A stretch of 64,000 nucleotides of DNA from positions 330,882 through 394,881 of the forward strand of contig PTFA01000420.1 in NCBI GenBank assembly GCA_003342895.1. The letters are read 5' to 3'. The translations under genes and the position numbers were made by a program. This stretch comes from Casuarius casuarius. Its lineage: Eukaryota > Chordata > Aves > Casuariiformes > Casuariidae. The notes beneath the pieces are model-generated. The model did not search any database. It saw nothing but the letters and a program-made list of their open reading frames with translations, and had not been told where the DNA came from. Position 1 is the stretch's first letter; every line of letters starts with the position of its first letter. Positions 1-47,740 of this stretch are shown in pieces.

Positions 1-414
1 TCACCTGTAGCGAGCCGACGGCAGCATTTTTCACTTGCTGACCGCAGTGCCCAGAGCCCCCCAAAATGTTTCTCAGCTGTTTTGGTTGNTAACCAAGCAA
101 AAAGAAGCCTTTTCTCTCCCTTTCTAAAAGCAAACCACCACCAGGAGTCTTGATCCCAAGGTTTATCCCTGCAGATCATGCTGGACCATGGTGGTGGGGA
201 TGCTCAGAGGGAGTGGACAGGGACATGGAGACTGCGTTTGCATGGGGACAGCCCATCCTGGCTCCCCTCACGCCGGTGTCAGGCCCCATTTGGCCCCAGG
301 GATCCTGAATGCTTCGCCTGGACACTGTGCCAAGGCTGAGAGCGACGGGTGGCCCCGGGGTGTTTTGGGAGTGGATGCAGCGATGCCCATGCTCAGTATC
401 TCGGCTCCTTGCAG
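1..414 (+). other. MYOG: MYOG intron 1 (3' part)
   Basis: No coding signal related to the bHLH exon is visible. The stretch ends in the acceptor TCGGCTCCTTGCAG at 414. Open frames here run on both strands but match nothing I recognise. One ambiguous base sits at 89. Confidence 0.75.
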
Positions 415-496
415 GCGGCCAGCGAGTGCGGGTCCGGCAGCTCGTCCTGCAGCCCCGAGTGGAGCAACCAGCTGGAGTTCGGCAGCAACCCCGCAG
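415..496 (+). CDS. MYOG: MYOG coding exon 2
   Basis: This exon has 82 nt. It reads [20 protein letters not shown] and continues EFGSNPA, leaving one G for the next codon. It is bounded by TTGCAG and GTAGGG. Its small size and position match the middle exon of the three-exon MYOG gene. Confidence 0.93.
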
Positions 497-1433
497 GTAG
501 GGAGGGGCCTGCTCGTGTTGTCCTGGGGTGCCGGCATCCTGCAGCCTTGCTGAGGACAACGGAGGGGGGGATATTGACTCCGAGCACTGCTCGGAGAGGA
601 CAAAGGGAGCCTTGTCCTGCTCTCCTCACTCCGCAAGCTTCTGCCGGTGCAAAGACATGAGCCCCTAGAGGCCCGTAAATCCTCCAGCGCCGCCTTGGCT
701 CAATGCTCAGTGAGTCCAGGCTTCTCTTAGTGCCTGGAGACGGTAATTTCTCCAAGACGCCTGCTCCCAACCAGCCGATAAGCTGGACTGGAGCAGCCCA
801 AAGCCATGCTGGCTTGGTCCTCATGAAGGATTTGCTCTTTGCCATCCCTTGGCTTTGCTTTGCCCACTGCACCTCCTGAGCATCACTCTCCCTGGGCTCC
901 CTTCCCCTCGTCCCTGGGCCCCCAGCCCACCCCCATAGCAGCTGCTGATTTTTTTTCAGTTTTGCAGCAACTCCCCCCCTCCATCCAAATTCCACCTGTT
1001 TTTTTCCAGGAGGCAGAAACTTGCTCTTAAGTCTCATTTGATAACAGGGAAAAAACCCCTAAAAAGTGTCCCAAAGTTTTGCTCCCCATTGCCCTCGCTG
1101 AAAGATGGTCTCATCCCCTAACCCCCGGGTGCAAGCCAAGAGTGGGTCCCCAAGTCACTCTGGCCGTGTGGGACATTGCAGGGCACCACCTGCATGGAGC
1201 CAGGAGCTGTCCCCAGCCCTGGAGACCCCAAATAGGGGAGTGTCCCCTGGGCACATGGTCCCTGTCCCACCCCCATCTCCAGCAAAGATGTTATTCTCCT
1301 GCTCCCTGCAGATCACCTCTTGGCTGATGATGCTTCGGAGGACCGCAACCTCCACTCCCTCTCCTCCATCGTGGAGAGCATCGCCGTGGAGGACGTGGCC
1401 GTGACGTTCCAGGAGGAGCGAGTTCAAAACTGA
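415..1433 (+). CDS. MYOG: Myogenin, C-terminal part (exons 2 and 3; exon 1 lies left of the window)
   Basis: Myogenin is a nuclear bHLH transcription factor that drives terminal skeletal-muscle differentiation as a heterodimer with E proteins on E-boxes. Only the region C-terminal to the bHLH is present. Exon 2 (415-496) encodes a Ser/Cys-rich stretch with the myogenin signature [11 protein letters not shown]. Exon 3 (1312-1433) encodes [20 protein letters not shown], then [12 protein letters not shown] and the terminal residues EERVQN before TGA. Human myogenin, as I recall it, ends with the same NLHSL...IV.SI.VEDV.V.F pattern. Acceptors CTTGCAG and CCCTGCAG and donor GTAGGG flank the exons. 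The phase is continuous: exon 2 ends with one G that forms Asp with AT of exon 3. The bHLH exon is missing only because the window starts inside intron 1. The other MyoD-family members lack this C-terminal sequence, so I am confident of MYOG. Confidence 0.95.
497..1311 (+). other. MYOG: MYOG intron 2
   Basis: This is an 815-nt GT-AG intron between the two visible MYOG exons. It is GC-rich without an obvious repeat, and nothing coding is recognised on either strand. Confidence 0.85.
1312..1433 (+). CDS. MYOG: MYOG coding exon 3 with stop codon
   Basis: The exon starts AT-CAC-CTC (Asp completed across the junction, then His-Leu). It encodes the conserved C-terminal tail [19 protein letters not shown], and ends EERVQN with TGA at 1431-1433. 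This tail lies in the C-terminal activation region of myogenin. Confidence 0.95.
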
Positions 1434-1960
1434 GCGGGCAGAAACCTCGGTGGCTCTTTGAGCTGGTAACAAGGTGGAAATAAGATAGCGGAATGGTCCA
1501 GCTGCTGGAAAATGTATTTACTTCTCCGGCGTCGTGGACTGCACCGCTGAAACCACTCGCCTCCTTTCCTACTTCTTGCAAAACGCTCCTGCTTAGCCAG
1601 CTTAAAAAAAGGGGGAGAGATGGGATTTCGGCAGCGCCGTGTCCCCATGCTGGTGGCAGCCCCAGTTCCCACGGGGGGCAGCCGGCTGGTGTGGGGTTTG
1701 TGTTTCGTTCCCCGTCCGGGGGTGTTCGTTTCCTTGGGGGCCAATGTGTGTGTGTTGGGTTCGCTTTCTAATTTTTCCAAGATGCTCTTTGACCAACGTC
1801 TTTCACCAGCTGGCATCTCGCGGGCGTCGAGGCCCGGCGGAGGCTGCCCTTGCCGTCTTTTCTACTGAGCACTGTGTGGAGTTGCCATTTTTTTTTAATT
1901 ATTATTTTTGCTAACTTATTTGGATTTTTTTTTTTAAATAAAGGCATTCTTGTTTGAACA
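1434..1960 (+). other. MYOG: MYOG 3' untranslated region
   Basis: About 520 nt follow the stop. The last part is T-rich (1880-1936) and leads into the AATAAA hexamer. The end point is inferred from the hexamer position, because the cleavage site itself cannot be read. Confidence 0.75.
1937..1942 (+). terminator. MYOG: Polyadenylation signal of MYOG
   Basis: A canonical AATAAA follows a run of T residues, and a T/G-rich stretch follows at 1950-1985. It lies 504 nt after the MYOG stop codon. Confidence 0.85.
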
Positions 1961-2225
1961 GGCTTGGGGGGGTCTCTTTTATTGCCGTCCCGTTTTGTGA
2001 CGGTCTCTCCCACCTCAAAGATTGGAGATTTTTCCCAATTAGAAAACTCCAGGCTGTGGCTGGACCTCAGTGTGGTGACTCCGCAGTGGGAACACGATGG
2101 GTCCCACACTTAAATCAGCTCTGCAGAGACCAGCCATTTCTCACTGGTTTGCAACTGGGGCTCAGCCCTGTATCCCAAAAGCACTCAGGGAAGCAGACAA
2201 TGCCAACTCCATGCTCCAAAGAGCT
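1961..2225. other. Convergent intergenic gap between MYOG and PPFIA4
   Basis: About 265 nt separate the inferred ends of the two transcripts. No gene is seen. A T-rich stretch lies on the MYOG side. Confidence 0.6.
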
Positions 2226-2292
2226 TTTATTTTTTCACTCCAGCCTCTAGAAATAAGGCACAAGCCAGCGCTGCTTTAAAATCCTGTTTATT
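2226..2292 (-). terminator. PPFIA4: Two candidate polyadenylation signals of PPFIA4
   Basis: TTTATT on the + strand at 2287-2292 and at 2226-2231 reads AATAAA on the - strand. Either could end the liprin transcript. I see no closer canonical hexamer between them and the stop codon at 3491. Confidence 0.6.
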
Positions 2293-3490
2293 GGAACACA
2301 GATACATCCTTTCCTGACCCGATTCAGGGTTTGGAGTCCATGCAGTACCAATAATATGAAGAAAGAAACAGGGCATCGATATAAAGGGGTCACCGACTCT
2401 TCAAATTAAAAAAATATTTAATACTGTATTAGGCAAATAATACACCGAAAAGACATCGTGACTGTATAGCCTCTCAGATATTGCACTTCCAAACAGCACA
2501 TGATAAGTATAGGTCATTCCAGCCATCAATAAATATCACATCAGAAATAGGGGCCACACAAGGCAAACGTGGCATGAGGAGACAAATAGATCCTACCCTA
2601 CGAGGAAGAAATGGGAAGAGTTAAGAGCCTCCTGGATTGATTCCTGCCTGTAGCCTGGAGGCAGGAGGGGGGAGCATCTCCTCTGCACCCAGAGAGGAAG
2701 GGACGGGTGTTTCCCGGGCCCCCCAGGTGCCCACGGAGGGTCCCCGTCCCGTGGGTGCTGAGCACCGTCCCGGCTGGCAGCGAGCCGTATGGGGCGGTGC
2801 CAGCCCTTCCCCACGCAGCCCTTCGCGGACCCGCCGTGCAGGCGCAGCCTCCCCCCGCGCCGCGTCCAGTCCCAAAATGCAGCGCCCCGTCTGGCCGCCC
2901 CTCGGCAGATGGCCCCCCCCCTCCTCGCCCCCGCGATGGCCGGGGCCCCTCCACCCCGCACGAGCACGGCGTGCCAAACACCGACCCTGACGCTGGCCCC
3001 GGCCCCTTGGCCCCCCCGGCACAGCAGCCCGTCCGGGGGGCAGCTCCTCGCCCAGCGGCCCCAGCACGTGGATTTCCACGCCAAGCTGAGCCTGAATCCT
3101 CGTCTTCGAGTCCTCCCGGCAGCGGCGTCCCCGATGCCCAGAGCGAGGGTGAGCCAGTGCAGCAGCCCTTGGCATATTGGCAAAACGAACCAGGCAGGAG
3201 AAGGGTTTACAAGTATCGCAGCCCGCTTTCGAGGCGTCTCTGCAGCTCACGCTACCTCCGCCAGCAACGGAGCAGGCACCCAGCGAACGCGTCCGTAACC
3301 CGGCCGACGCAGGGAAAGGTGGGCAGAGAAGCCACAGACGGGAGCTTGGAGCAGCCGTGGGGAGCTGAGGGGGAAAGGTGGGTGCACAAGCAGAAGGAAG
3401 AGCAGCCTTTTCAGTCCATGTGGCCCAAAGTGGCGGGACTGCAGTGTCTGTTGTTTTGGGCTGAGGAACAGGCACGGGCTGGGCTCTGGC
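2226..3490 (-). other. PPFIA4: PPFIA4 3' untranslated region
   Basis: The inferred 3' UTR is about 1.2 kb and has two contrasting halves. The stop-proximal half (2640-3490) is very GC-rich, with G-runs in the mRNA sense around 2910-2957. The distal half (2290-2600) is A/T-rich, with AUUUA-type elements such as the ATTTATT read on the - strand near 2528-2534. Long open frames on both strands in the GC-rich half look like a composition effect. Confidence 0.65.
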
Positions 3491-39977
<36,487 letters not shown>

Positions 39978-42900
39978 GGTGGGGCGCGACAGGCAGGCAA
40001 CGGTCCTGGAGATGCCCACGGGGTGGGCAGCGGGCACTGCGGAGCTGCAGGGCCCCGATCACATTGCTATGGGCTCCCACAGGCCCTGGGGAGCCAGCGC
40101 TGGAGAGGGCAGCGGGGAGGTGAAGGTCGGGGGCTTGCCCATCCCTCCTGCTTGGGCACCCATCGAGGCCTAAGTGGAAGCCTGCATCATTCCCATGGGG
40201 ATGGAGAGACGTCCTTCCCACCGAAGATGCTCTCGTAAAATGAAATCCCTCCACTCGGCTGTTCGTCACTGCNGGGGCTGTTGCAGCCCCTCGTGCTGCT
40301 GCTCTGATGCCTTTTGGAGGGGCTGGAGCATCGANGAGCCACGGGGACGTTGTTCAGAGGAGAATGAAGGGGCCCTTGGGGACACGTCCCAACAGGGAGC
40401 CCAAGCTGACAGCAGCACAGGGAGCATCTNGAGGACATTTGGGCTGCCCAGGCATGCTGAAGAAGAGTCAGATGAAGGAGGGCTGTTCTCCTCCAAGGCT
40501 GAGTGAGATGGTCACTTCTGGTATGGGCACGTGTCTCTGTTTGGCATCACAGCTCTTTAAATGCAAGGTGGTGACCTACNGGAGAGGGGACAGAGATAAG
40601 ATCCCTCCTGCTGCCCCCAAGAACCCCAGGGCACCTCCGAGCACCCTTCATACCCCATCCAACCTTGGGTGGCTGCAAACGGCGGGCTCAGCCCCCACAG
40701 GAGTGGGCAATGTCACCTGTCCCCAAGGGAGTGATGTGAGCAGGGGTACCCACTACTACCTGCCACACGCTGGCCGCTGCCACACCGAGCTGCAGGGACC
40801 AGCACCCCCAGGAATGATGACAGACACATCGGCGCCTTTGCAAAAAGACCTGCAGCAGCCTTTGGCATTCGCATATCCCAGGTCAAGATCCCATTGNCCT
40901 CCTCGGAGCACCTGGCTGCTGATGGAGCCTGCAGCCCATCCCGTGTCCCCCACATGCCTCCCAGCTGCAGATACTCCCCATTAGCCTAAAATCAGGATCA
41001 AATCCATGAATTTGGACCACGCCTGGCATGAAGTCAAAGCAAAAAAAGAATTGAATGATCAGATTAGTGTTCACCTTCCCTCCCTCACAGCCCCAATGGG
41101 GACAGATGTGGCGAGACTGGACATTCAGCATTAAATCACAGTTACAGTGCATCCTCCGATGGTCATATCTCTGCCTGGGGGTTGGAGCCGGCAGCATCTC
41201 CGAATTACTGCCCAAGCACATGCGCCATCCCTCAGCCAGTGCTAGGGAGGAGAGGCTGGAGGGGAGAGACAGAACCACCAATTTGGGCAGCAGCCTGGAT
41301 TTATGCTGGATTAAAGAGTGGTGGTGCTGGGGCAGTTGACCCTGAGGGTGCTGCTGGTACAAGCAGCCTCACATCCACTTCCACAGCCAAAAGCCACTGG
41401 GGACAGAGGCTGGGACATCTCCCAGCTTGCAGCCTGCACGCAGAGATGTGGAGACTTAAAATAACGGGAGGAGGGGGGATGTCGGGAAGTGCCTGGAGCT
41501 GCCGCTGCAGGCGAGGAGCCAGACAGGGATTTCTGCTGACGCAGCCTTTCTGGGAACACGTCTGCCCAGCGCAGCCAGACGAGGTGCCCCAGCAGCACGG
41601 CTCGGTGTGCTGCTGTCACGCCAGCCACCCCAGGGACCCCAGCCACCCCGGGGACCTGCCAACCCCTCACTGCCATCTTTGCAAGGTCTCATCAGCAAGG
41701 CAGCATCATGCTGGGAGATTAAAACAGGGGCAGGACTTGAACCAACTAGCAAAACCCAGTGCAGTGAGCTTGGTGTGAGGGCAGCTTGGCTAGCACCAGC
41801 TATGGGATAGTTGCCCCTAATTTAGCAATTTTTTAAATCTTTGCAATAGATAAAATGCCAGAAACTAGGTCTGAAGCTCCTTGTATCACCCTCTTTCCAA
41901 ACCAAAATAGACACGTGGGCAAAAAGGACCTGCATGCAGTAACGGGCCACGCCAGCCTTTTCTGGACCTTTGAGGTGGAATAAATGCCTGTGCTTTCTGC
42001 CTAGATATCAAACAAGTTGCACAGTGGGGCATTTCTCCCCGTTCAAAGACAGCGTACATAAGGAGACGGCATGTGCACTCGGACGTGCTGACACACACTG
42101 CTGCTGCCGAGGCCAGGGCAACCGTAGCTGAGTGCAAAGTTCTTGGGATGACATTGTCTCATCAGCTGATGGGAAGTTTGACACAAAAAAAAATCCTCTA
42201 AAAATAGAGAAGCCCTGGCAATAGCACTAGCCCCTCAACATTCATCCAATGCACTGCGGGTTAGGCTGAAAGCCAGCTCTCATGGGCCGGGGATGTGCGA
42301 CAGGGCACTGTGTTGCACAGGTGGTTTTCCCACATCCTTCCCTCTTACGTATTTAAGTCATATTCCTCCAGTGGGATAAAAGCTGTTGCAGGCACGTAAC
42401 GTTGTCCTGAGTCTCTGAGGCTTGTTAATGCTCCTCGCTGGCCATTAGGACACAGGTGCCTGGGATAACTGTGTGCTGAGAGTGTTCTGTCCCCGCAGCA
42501 TCCTTGCAAAAAGGAAGCTGGAGGAGGAATGGGCAGAGCGCTCATGCAATGGTCTGCACCAGCCCCCAGCTCTCCCCACGCCGAGCNGGACAGGAGTTCC
42601 TTCCCATAATCGAGCAGGTAGAAGGTTCTCCAATCCTCTGTCCTCTAACTGGCAGCCCCAGCAGCACCCGCACGTGAGCATGGTCACACTGCCAGCCCTC
42701 CCGGAGGCAGATGCCCCACGCTCTTGGGAGACTCCGGGCAGAAGAAGAGCAGAAATCAGGCTTACCCCATGGCTAAGCCCTATTAATTTGGGTGCAAAAC
42801 CCAAACCAGACTGCTTTTATGCCCCACCTAGCTGCTGCGCCTCTGGTTCTGCAGCTGAGCATGGAGAAACATGCTTACACTGCGGAGAGCCAGACGGCCC

Positions 42901-45900
42901 CCGAATGTGATGTTATGCAAATGGCAAAATCAGCCACGTGGCCATGTCCCCCACGCTGCCAGCGGGAAAGTGAATAAATTAGTGGGTGAATTAAGAAACA
43001 TTGATCACGGACTGGAAGGAACAGCCTCATGGGTGAATATTCACAGGTGCTCAGGGAGAGGAAACACTGCAGGGAATGACTGAGCCATAAATCTGACGGG
43101 AGCAATGTCAGGAGGGAAATTTATCCCAGCTGCAAAAGCAAAACCGGCTTTGCGTGCCAGCAGCACATGGGGTGAGCAGCACCGGGACGCCGCGGGTACC
43201 ACCAAGAGGCTCTGCAGACTGGGCCGCGGTGGCTCCCCGCAGAGGTAATCCAAGGGGCTGGACCCACACGATGCAGGAGGACACACAGATTTACCCCACA
43301 GCTCCATTCCCATGCATCGTCCAAGGGCTAATTTTCTTCTCACTTCCTCCATGGCCTAACACGTGTGTGGGCAGTTGCAGGGGGTATGGGTGAGCCCACA
43401 TGCAGTTTTGTGTCACTGCAACCTGCTCCTGCATACAGTTACATCCTACTACCTCTGCCCTCTCGAGCATGGCTCAGCAAAGGTGTGACAGAGCATAAAA
43501 TTGTCCTCCCAGGACAGGCAACGCTTGTCTCCTAAGGGTCCAAAGCTCCTCCATACCCAGGTTTGGGGGAATGTCTTCATTGGAAAGGGCAGTCACGTTC
43601 TCCCCTTGCGCACTGGGCCACCAGTCACTGGTGCTATGGAGGGTGTGTGCCATGGTATCAGCCTCCTGGACAGATGCTACGAATCACTGCAGCTGGAGAA
43701 GCACTGCAAACGGGGATGAGACTTCTTACTGCCAAAAAGCACTGCCAAAGCCCTTTCGTCCTGGCCTGAGGCCCCCAGGCACACGGTAACCAGCCAGCCC
43801 TGGGCTTTCAGGCTCTCTGTGTGCACTATTGACACTCCGATGCTCATCCCCGGCTGCGTCCCTGTGCATAGTGCCAAGGCAGAGAGGGGTTGGCAAGAGA
43901 AAGCCCTGTTATAACCTGGCTGCACCTCAAGCCTCCCTCTGCCTGCATGACCCCCACAGGCAAATCCAGGCTGATGCTCTGCCACACTCAAAATGCTCCC
44001 TGTGCAGTGGAGGCACCAGCTACACCCATAACCGCTACAGATGGACACGGACACTCATTCAGCCCAGTACGATTTGGACAGTACAGCCTAATGGGAAGCA
44101 CTGCTGTCTGGGATCAAGGCAGCTGCAGAGGTGGCATTTGTGATGCCAAGTGAGGACGTCAGGGCCAGAACGGGTTTGACACCTGCTATCTTGGAGCCCT
44201 TTGGAGCTGGAAGTGTTCAGCAAGCAGCAGGCAAGAGTGAGGGCACACGGATGTGCACATACGTGAGGGCACGCACACGTGCAGGGATGTGCATGTGCAC
44301 AGCAGCAAGCGTGCGCACAAGAAGCTCAAGTCTAGCATCAGCTTCCAGCTCCCTCGTGATGACTTTGACCAGGGCAGAAGAAAGCATCCCCCCCACTTCT
44401 GCACCACCCCAAACCTTTGGACTGTGTCCATTCTCCCAAAGTAATAGAAAATCACCCATTTCCACACACTTTTTCTCCTGTGAGTTCAGGGAAAAAGACA
44501 CACACCTCACATGGTGAAGCTGGGTATTTCTAGGTGGGCTTGGATGCCCAGCTGGTCACTTTTAAGCATCTTGGGGATGATGAGTGTGGTCGACCACCCA
44601 AACCCAAATGCATCGCAAACTTTGCCCATGACTTCAGCAGCAGCAGGGGCAGACCTAAAGCAGCCCAAAGGTGCTGGATGTCAAAGGGGTCTGAGCTTAC
44701 TTGCAACAAGCAACAAAATGGTGCCTGTGAATCTCAATCTTTATAACTGTATCCGGTAAAACTATGTAAATGCTAATGTCTGGGTTAGAGGGCCTTAACC
44801 GATGGGATAATCATTGGCTGGAGGAGTGAGGATGCGAGGAGACAGCTGGTGAGCAGAGAAAACAGACACTGCACAGCTCTAGCCCTTTGCTGGGTATTTT
44901 TAGTCCTGCGGGGCTGCCAGGCNCAGACTTGCTGGAAGCAGGTTTGTCGCCAATGAAAACACGCTTCCTTTATAACCCTCCCAAAATGTTGCTTTTGCCA
45001 CCATTTGGGACAGCAAAATAANGTGGCCATGCACTGCCCGCTTGGAGAAGCTAGTTTGCAATGACAGTGCCCAGATACAGAGCAGCTGATGGAAAATGTT
45101 TTTTTTTCCCCTGGGCTGATATTTGCTTGGCGCGACTCTGTAGAGAGCCAAGCCACCAGGATGCTCGTCCCACGGTGTAGGACACGGCACCCATCCAGTA
45201 CCCTCCCTGGCAGCCACGCAGGTGACCTGGCNAGCACCCCAATTTGCCTGACACCCCTTTTACACCAGGATGAGAAGCACTCCCAGCATCTATCCATGGA
45301 CAAAACCGCCCGTGCATGGAGGCAGACACAGATTCCTGGATTTTCTCTAAACAGCTTCCCTCTCATCTCAGCCCTGACAAGAGAAAAAAACCCTCCGTGG
45401 CTCTGTCAGCAAGATCATCACCCCAGCAGGCAGCTGGCAAAGACGGTTTAATGCGCACCTCGGAGGCAGCAAGCTCGCAGAGATTGATCATCCCATAAAA
45501 ACGTCAGTTTGATCTTTTCCGCTCTCAGAAAATCCTCATCAGCCGCCCAACCTGGCCTCAAAAGAGCAGCNCTGTTGGGGCGGGAGAGCCCAGCGCGGGC
45601 ACGCTCCGCGACATCGTCCATAACCGTGCTGGCACCCGAGGTTTGCAGCACACCAGCACGAGAAGTCTCTCCCCGCCGCTCAGGTGGCCACATTGCCNAG
45701 CTGAGCTGCGGCACANCAAGTGATCGAGGACACGGTCCTGNCCATCCCGCACTGACCCCTTCCTGACCAGGCCTGGGAGGAAGAAGGACAGTGATCCCCT
45801 TTTGCTGTAGGATTTTCCTTGCAGCACTCCTTCCATCTTTGCCTTGTGATGTTAAGCGTCATTATATGGACAGGGTGCAAAGGGGTCGTATCCTGACGTT

Positions 45901-47435
45901 TCTGGCAAGCACATCTCCATCGCCATTCCCACAGATGCAATCACAACCTGGCTAGAGTACATCCCACCCTTGTTAAAGCTGGATGCCATTTCGGAGAGGC
46001 CAGGACACGCTGAGCCACTGATCTCCCCAGCCGGCCCGTGGGAAGGTCTGTCCCGACCCATTGAGTCTTGGGGATGGTTTGTAGTTGGCAGAGGGGGAAC
46101 ATCTCCATCAACATCTCTGCTATGGAGTTTAGCTCCCAGTTTACCCTTCGTTGGAGATGTGGTAGGTAGAAGCTGAGAAAATGCAGGTTGTCCCTGGGCA
46201 TGAGAGAAAGGATGCTTTTACAGGGCACCGAGCAGAAGTGAGGTGCAGCTGGGGCAACACAGTAAGTCCTGGAGATCTGGATGGATGACACCCCAGTTGA
46301 TCTGAGGAATGCTAAACACTATACAGCCCCATCAAACGGGACCGGGAAGGTTCTACCCCTTACTTTTCCCTGCTGCTCTCCTACCTCATACATGCCAAAC
46401 CCCAGAGGATGGCTCACCCAAAAGAGGGGACTACAAGAACATCCACATCCCTGCCCCTTGCAGCACTTTAAGGACATGTCCGCTTGCAGACACTGGTGGT
46501 TCCCACTGCTTGCAGCTCCCTTGTTGCCTGTCCCCATCATGGCAGGGCCATCNGCTGAGCTTGCCTTCAAGGTGCCTCTCCAGTGGGACACCAGCACCAT
46601 CGTGGCCATGCCAGGTCTGAGCTGTGCTCTGCTCCCACTGCCCAGGAAATCGGGGGGCTGGAGACCAATGAAGGGGTTGTGGTTGGGCAGAAATCGTAAT
46701 TTTAAGTACCGAGTCTGGAAATGGAAATCTTCACCCATGGCAAGTCTTGGAGGCTGGAGTCTCTGCCNCATGCTTGTGCAGGCCGTGGATTTAAACTCCA
46801 GAGGCTTTTCTNCCGTGGGATTGCAGGAGAGCCGTTGGTTGTGCCATGCTGATGACAGATGTCCAGCTAGGGGTTGTCGGTGTTGAAGACAGCCAGCTGA
46901 GCTGTGCACGTGTCTCTCCTGCCCCACAGAACTTAATGGTCCTTCTCCATCATCCCTTTCCTCCCTCCGTTCCTGTGCTTGTGCACAGCCCTCNTTCCAT
47001 ATGCTTCACAGGTTACATCGGCATTACGTAAGAGTTTTACAAGTCTGGACCTGAGCAGCCCTCGCCTGTGAGCCCAAACACCTTGGCTTCTCCATCCCAG
47101 TGGATCCACAAGCAAAAATATGCATTGCAATAAAAGAAGCAAACAGCAGGTCCAGCCTCATGCCAACATCTCTCCCCAGGTCCTTTGCTTTGCTCTCTTG
47201 CCTCAGAGGCCTCACTGGCATGCACCATGGCCTCAGGGGACCTCCAGTCCCCCGAGAAGGACAAGGAAGATCCAATATACCATGAGGCCCATACGGTGAT
47301 GGTGAATCCATGTTCCTTAANGCAGCCCCGCTGACAGCAGGGTACCAAGCAGATGGTACCTGTCCAATGCCAGGGACAGCCTGTGGCCAGGACACCCAGG
47401 GACAATAAGGGAAATGGGGCATTCTGGCTAGAAAT
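39978..47435. other. Upstream region of PPFIA4, part 1: no gene recognised
   Basis: The interval probably covers 5' UTR intron or promoter-distal sequence of PPFIA4. It includes a purine-pyrimidine-alternating tract at 44243-44320 and a moderately CpG-rich stretch around 45540-45720. Open frames up to about 200 codons occur but match nothing and are mutually overlapping. Confidence 0.6.
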
Positions 47436-47438
47436 AAG

Positions 47439-47740
47439 GTGCCAATTTTTAGTAGCAAAGATAATTACGGATTGGATCCACTTACCAAAGAGTGAGATGG
47501 ATTTGCAGGGAAAGAGATGCTGACATGAAGAAGGGCTGCTGAGATCTGAGCTACGCATGCATCTGAGCCCTGAGAAAAATTACAGTTGTGCTCACTGCCC
47601 TGTTCAGGTCTCGGTGCCCATCTTCACCCGTCTGGGCCTCAGCACTCACATCACGGCAGGCAGTGCTGGCCCCAGAGCCAGAGGCTGGGGAAGCAGGGTG
47701 CATTGCCCAGGGCAAACCTCATCTCCCTACTGCACGGGCT
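47439..47740 (+). repeat. Copy A of a dispersed ~250-300 bp repeat
   Basis: It shares an ordered series of blocks with copy B at 50193-50460 in the same orientation: GCCAATTT, GGGCTGC, GAGCCCTGAGAAAA, CTTCACCC and ACTCACATCAC followed by GGCAGGCAG or AGCAGGCAG. The family is not identified. It is either an old interspersed element or a local duplication. Confidence 0.6.

Noticed and set aside
39978..40037. In-frame N-terminal extension of PPFIA4 upstream of MMCEVMP
   Set aside because: The extension has no ATG (it would begin at GTG), while MMCEVMP is the family start with a strong context.
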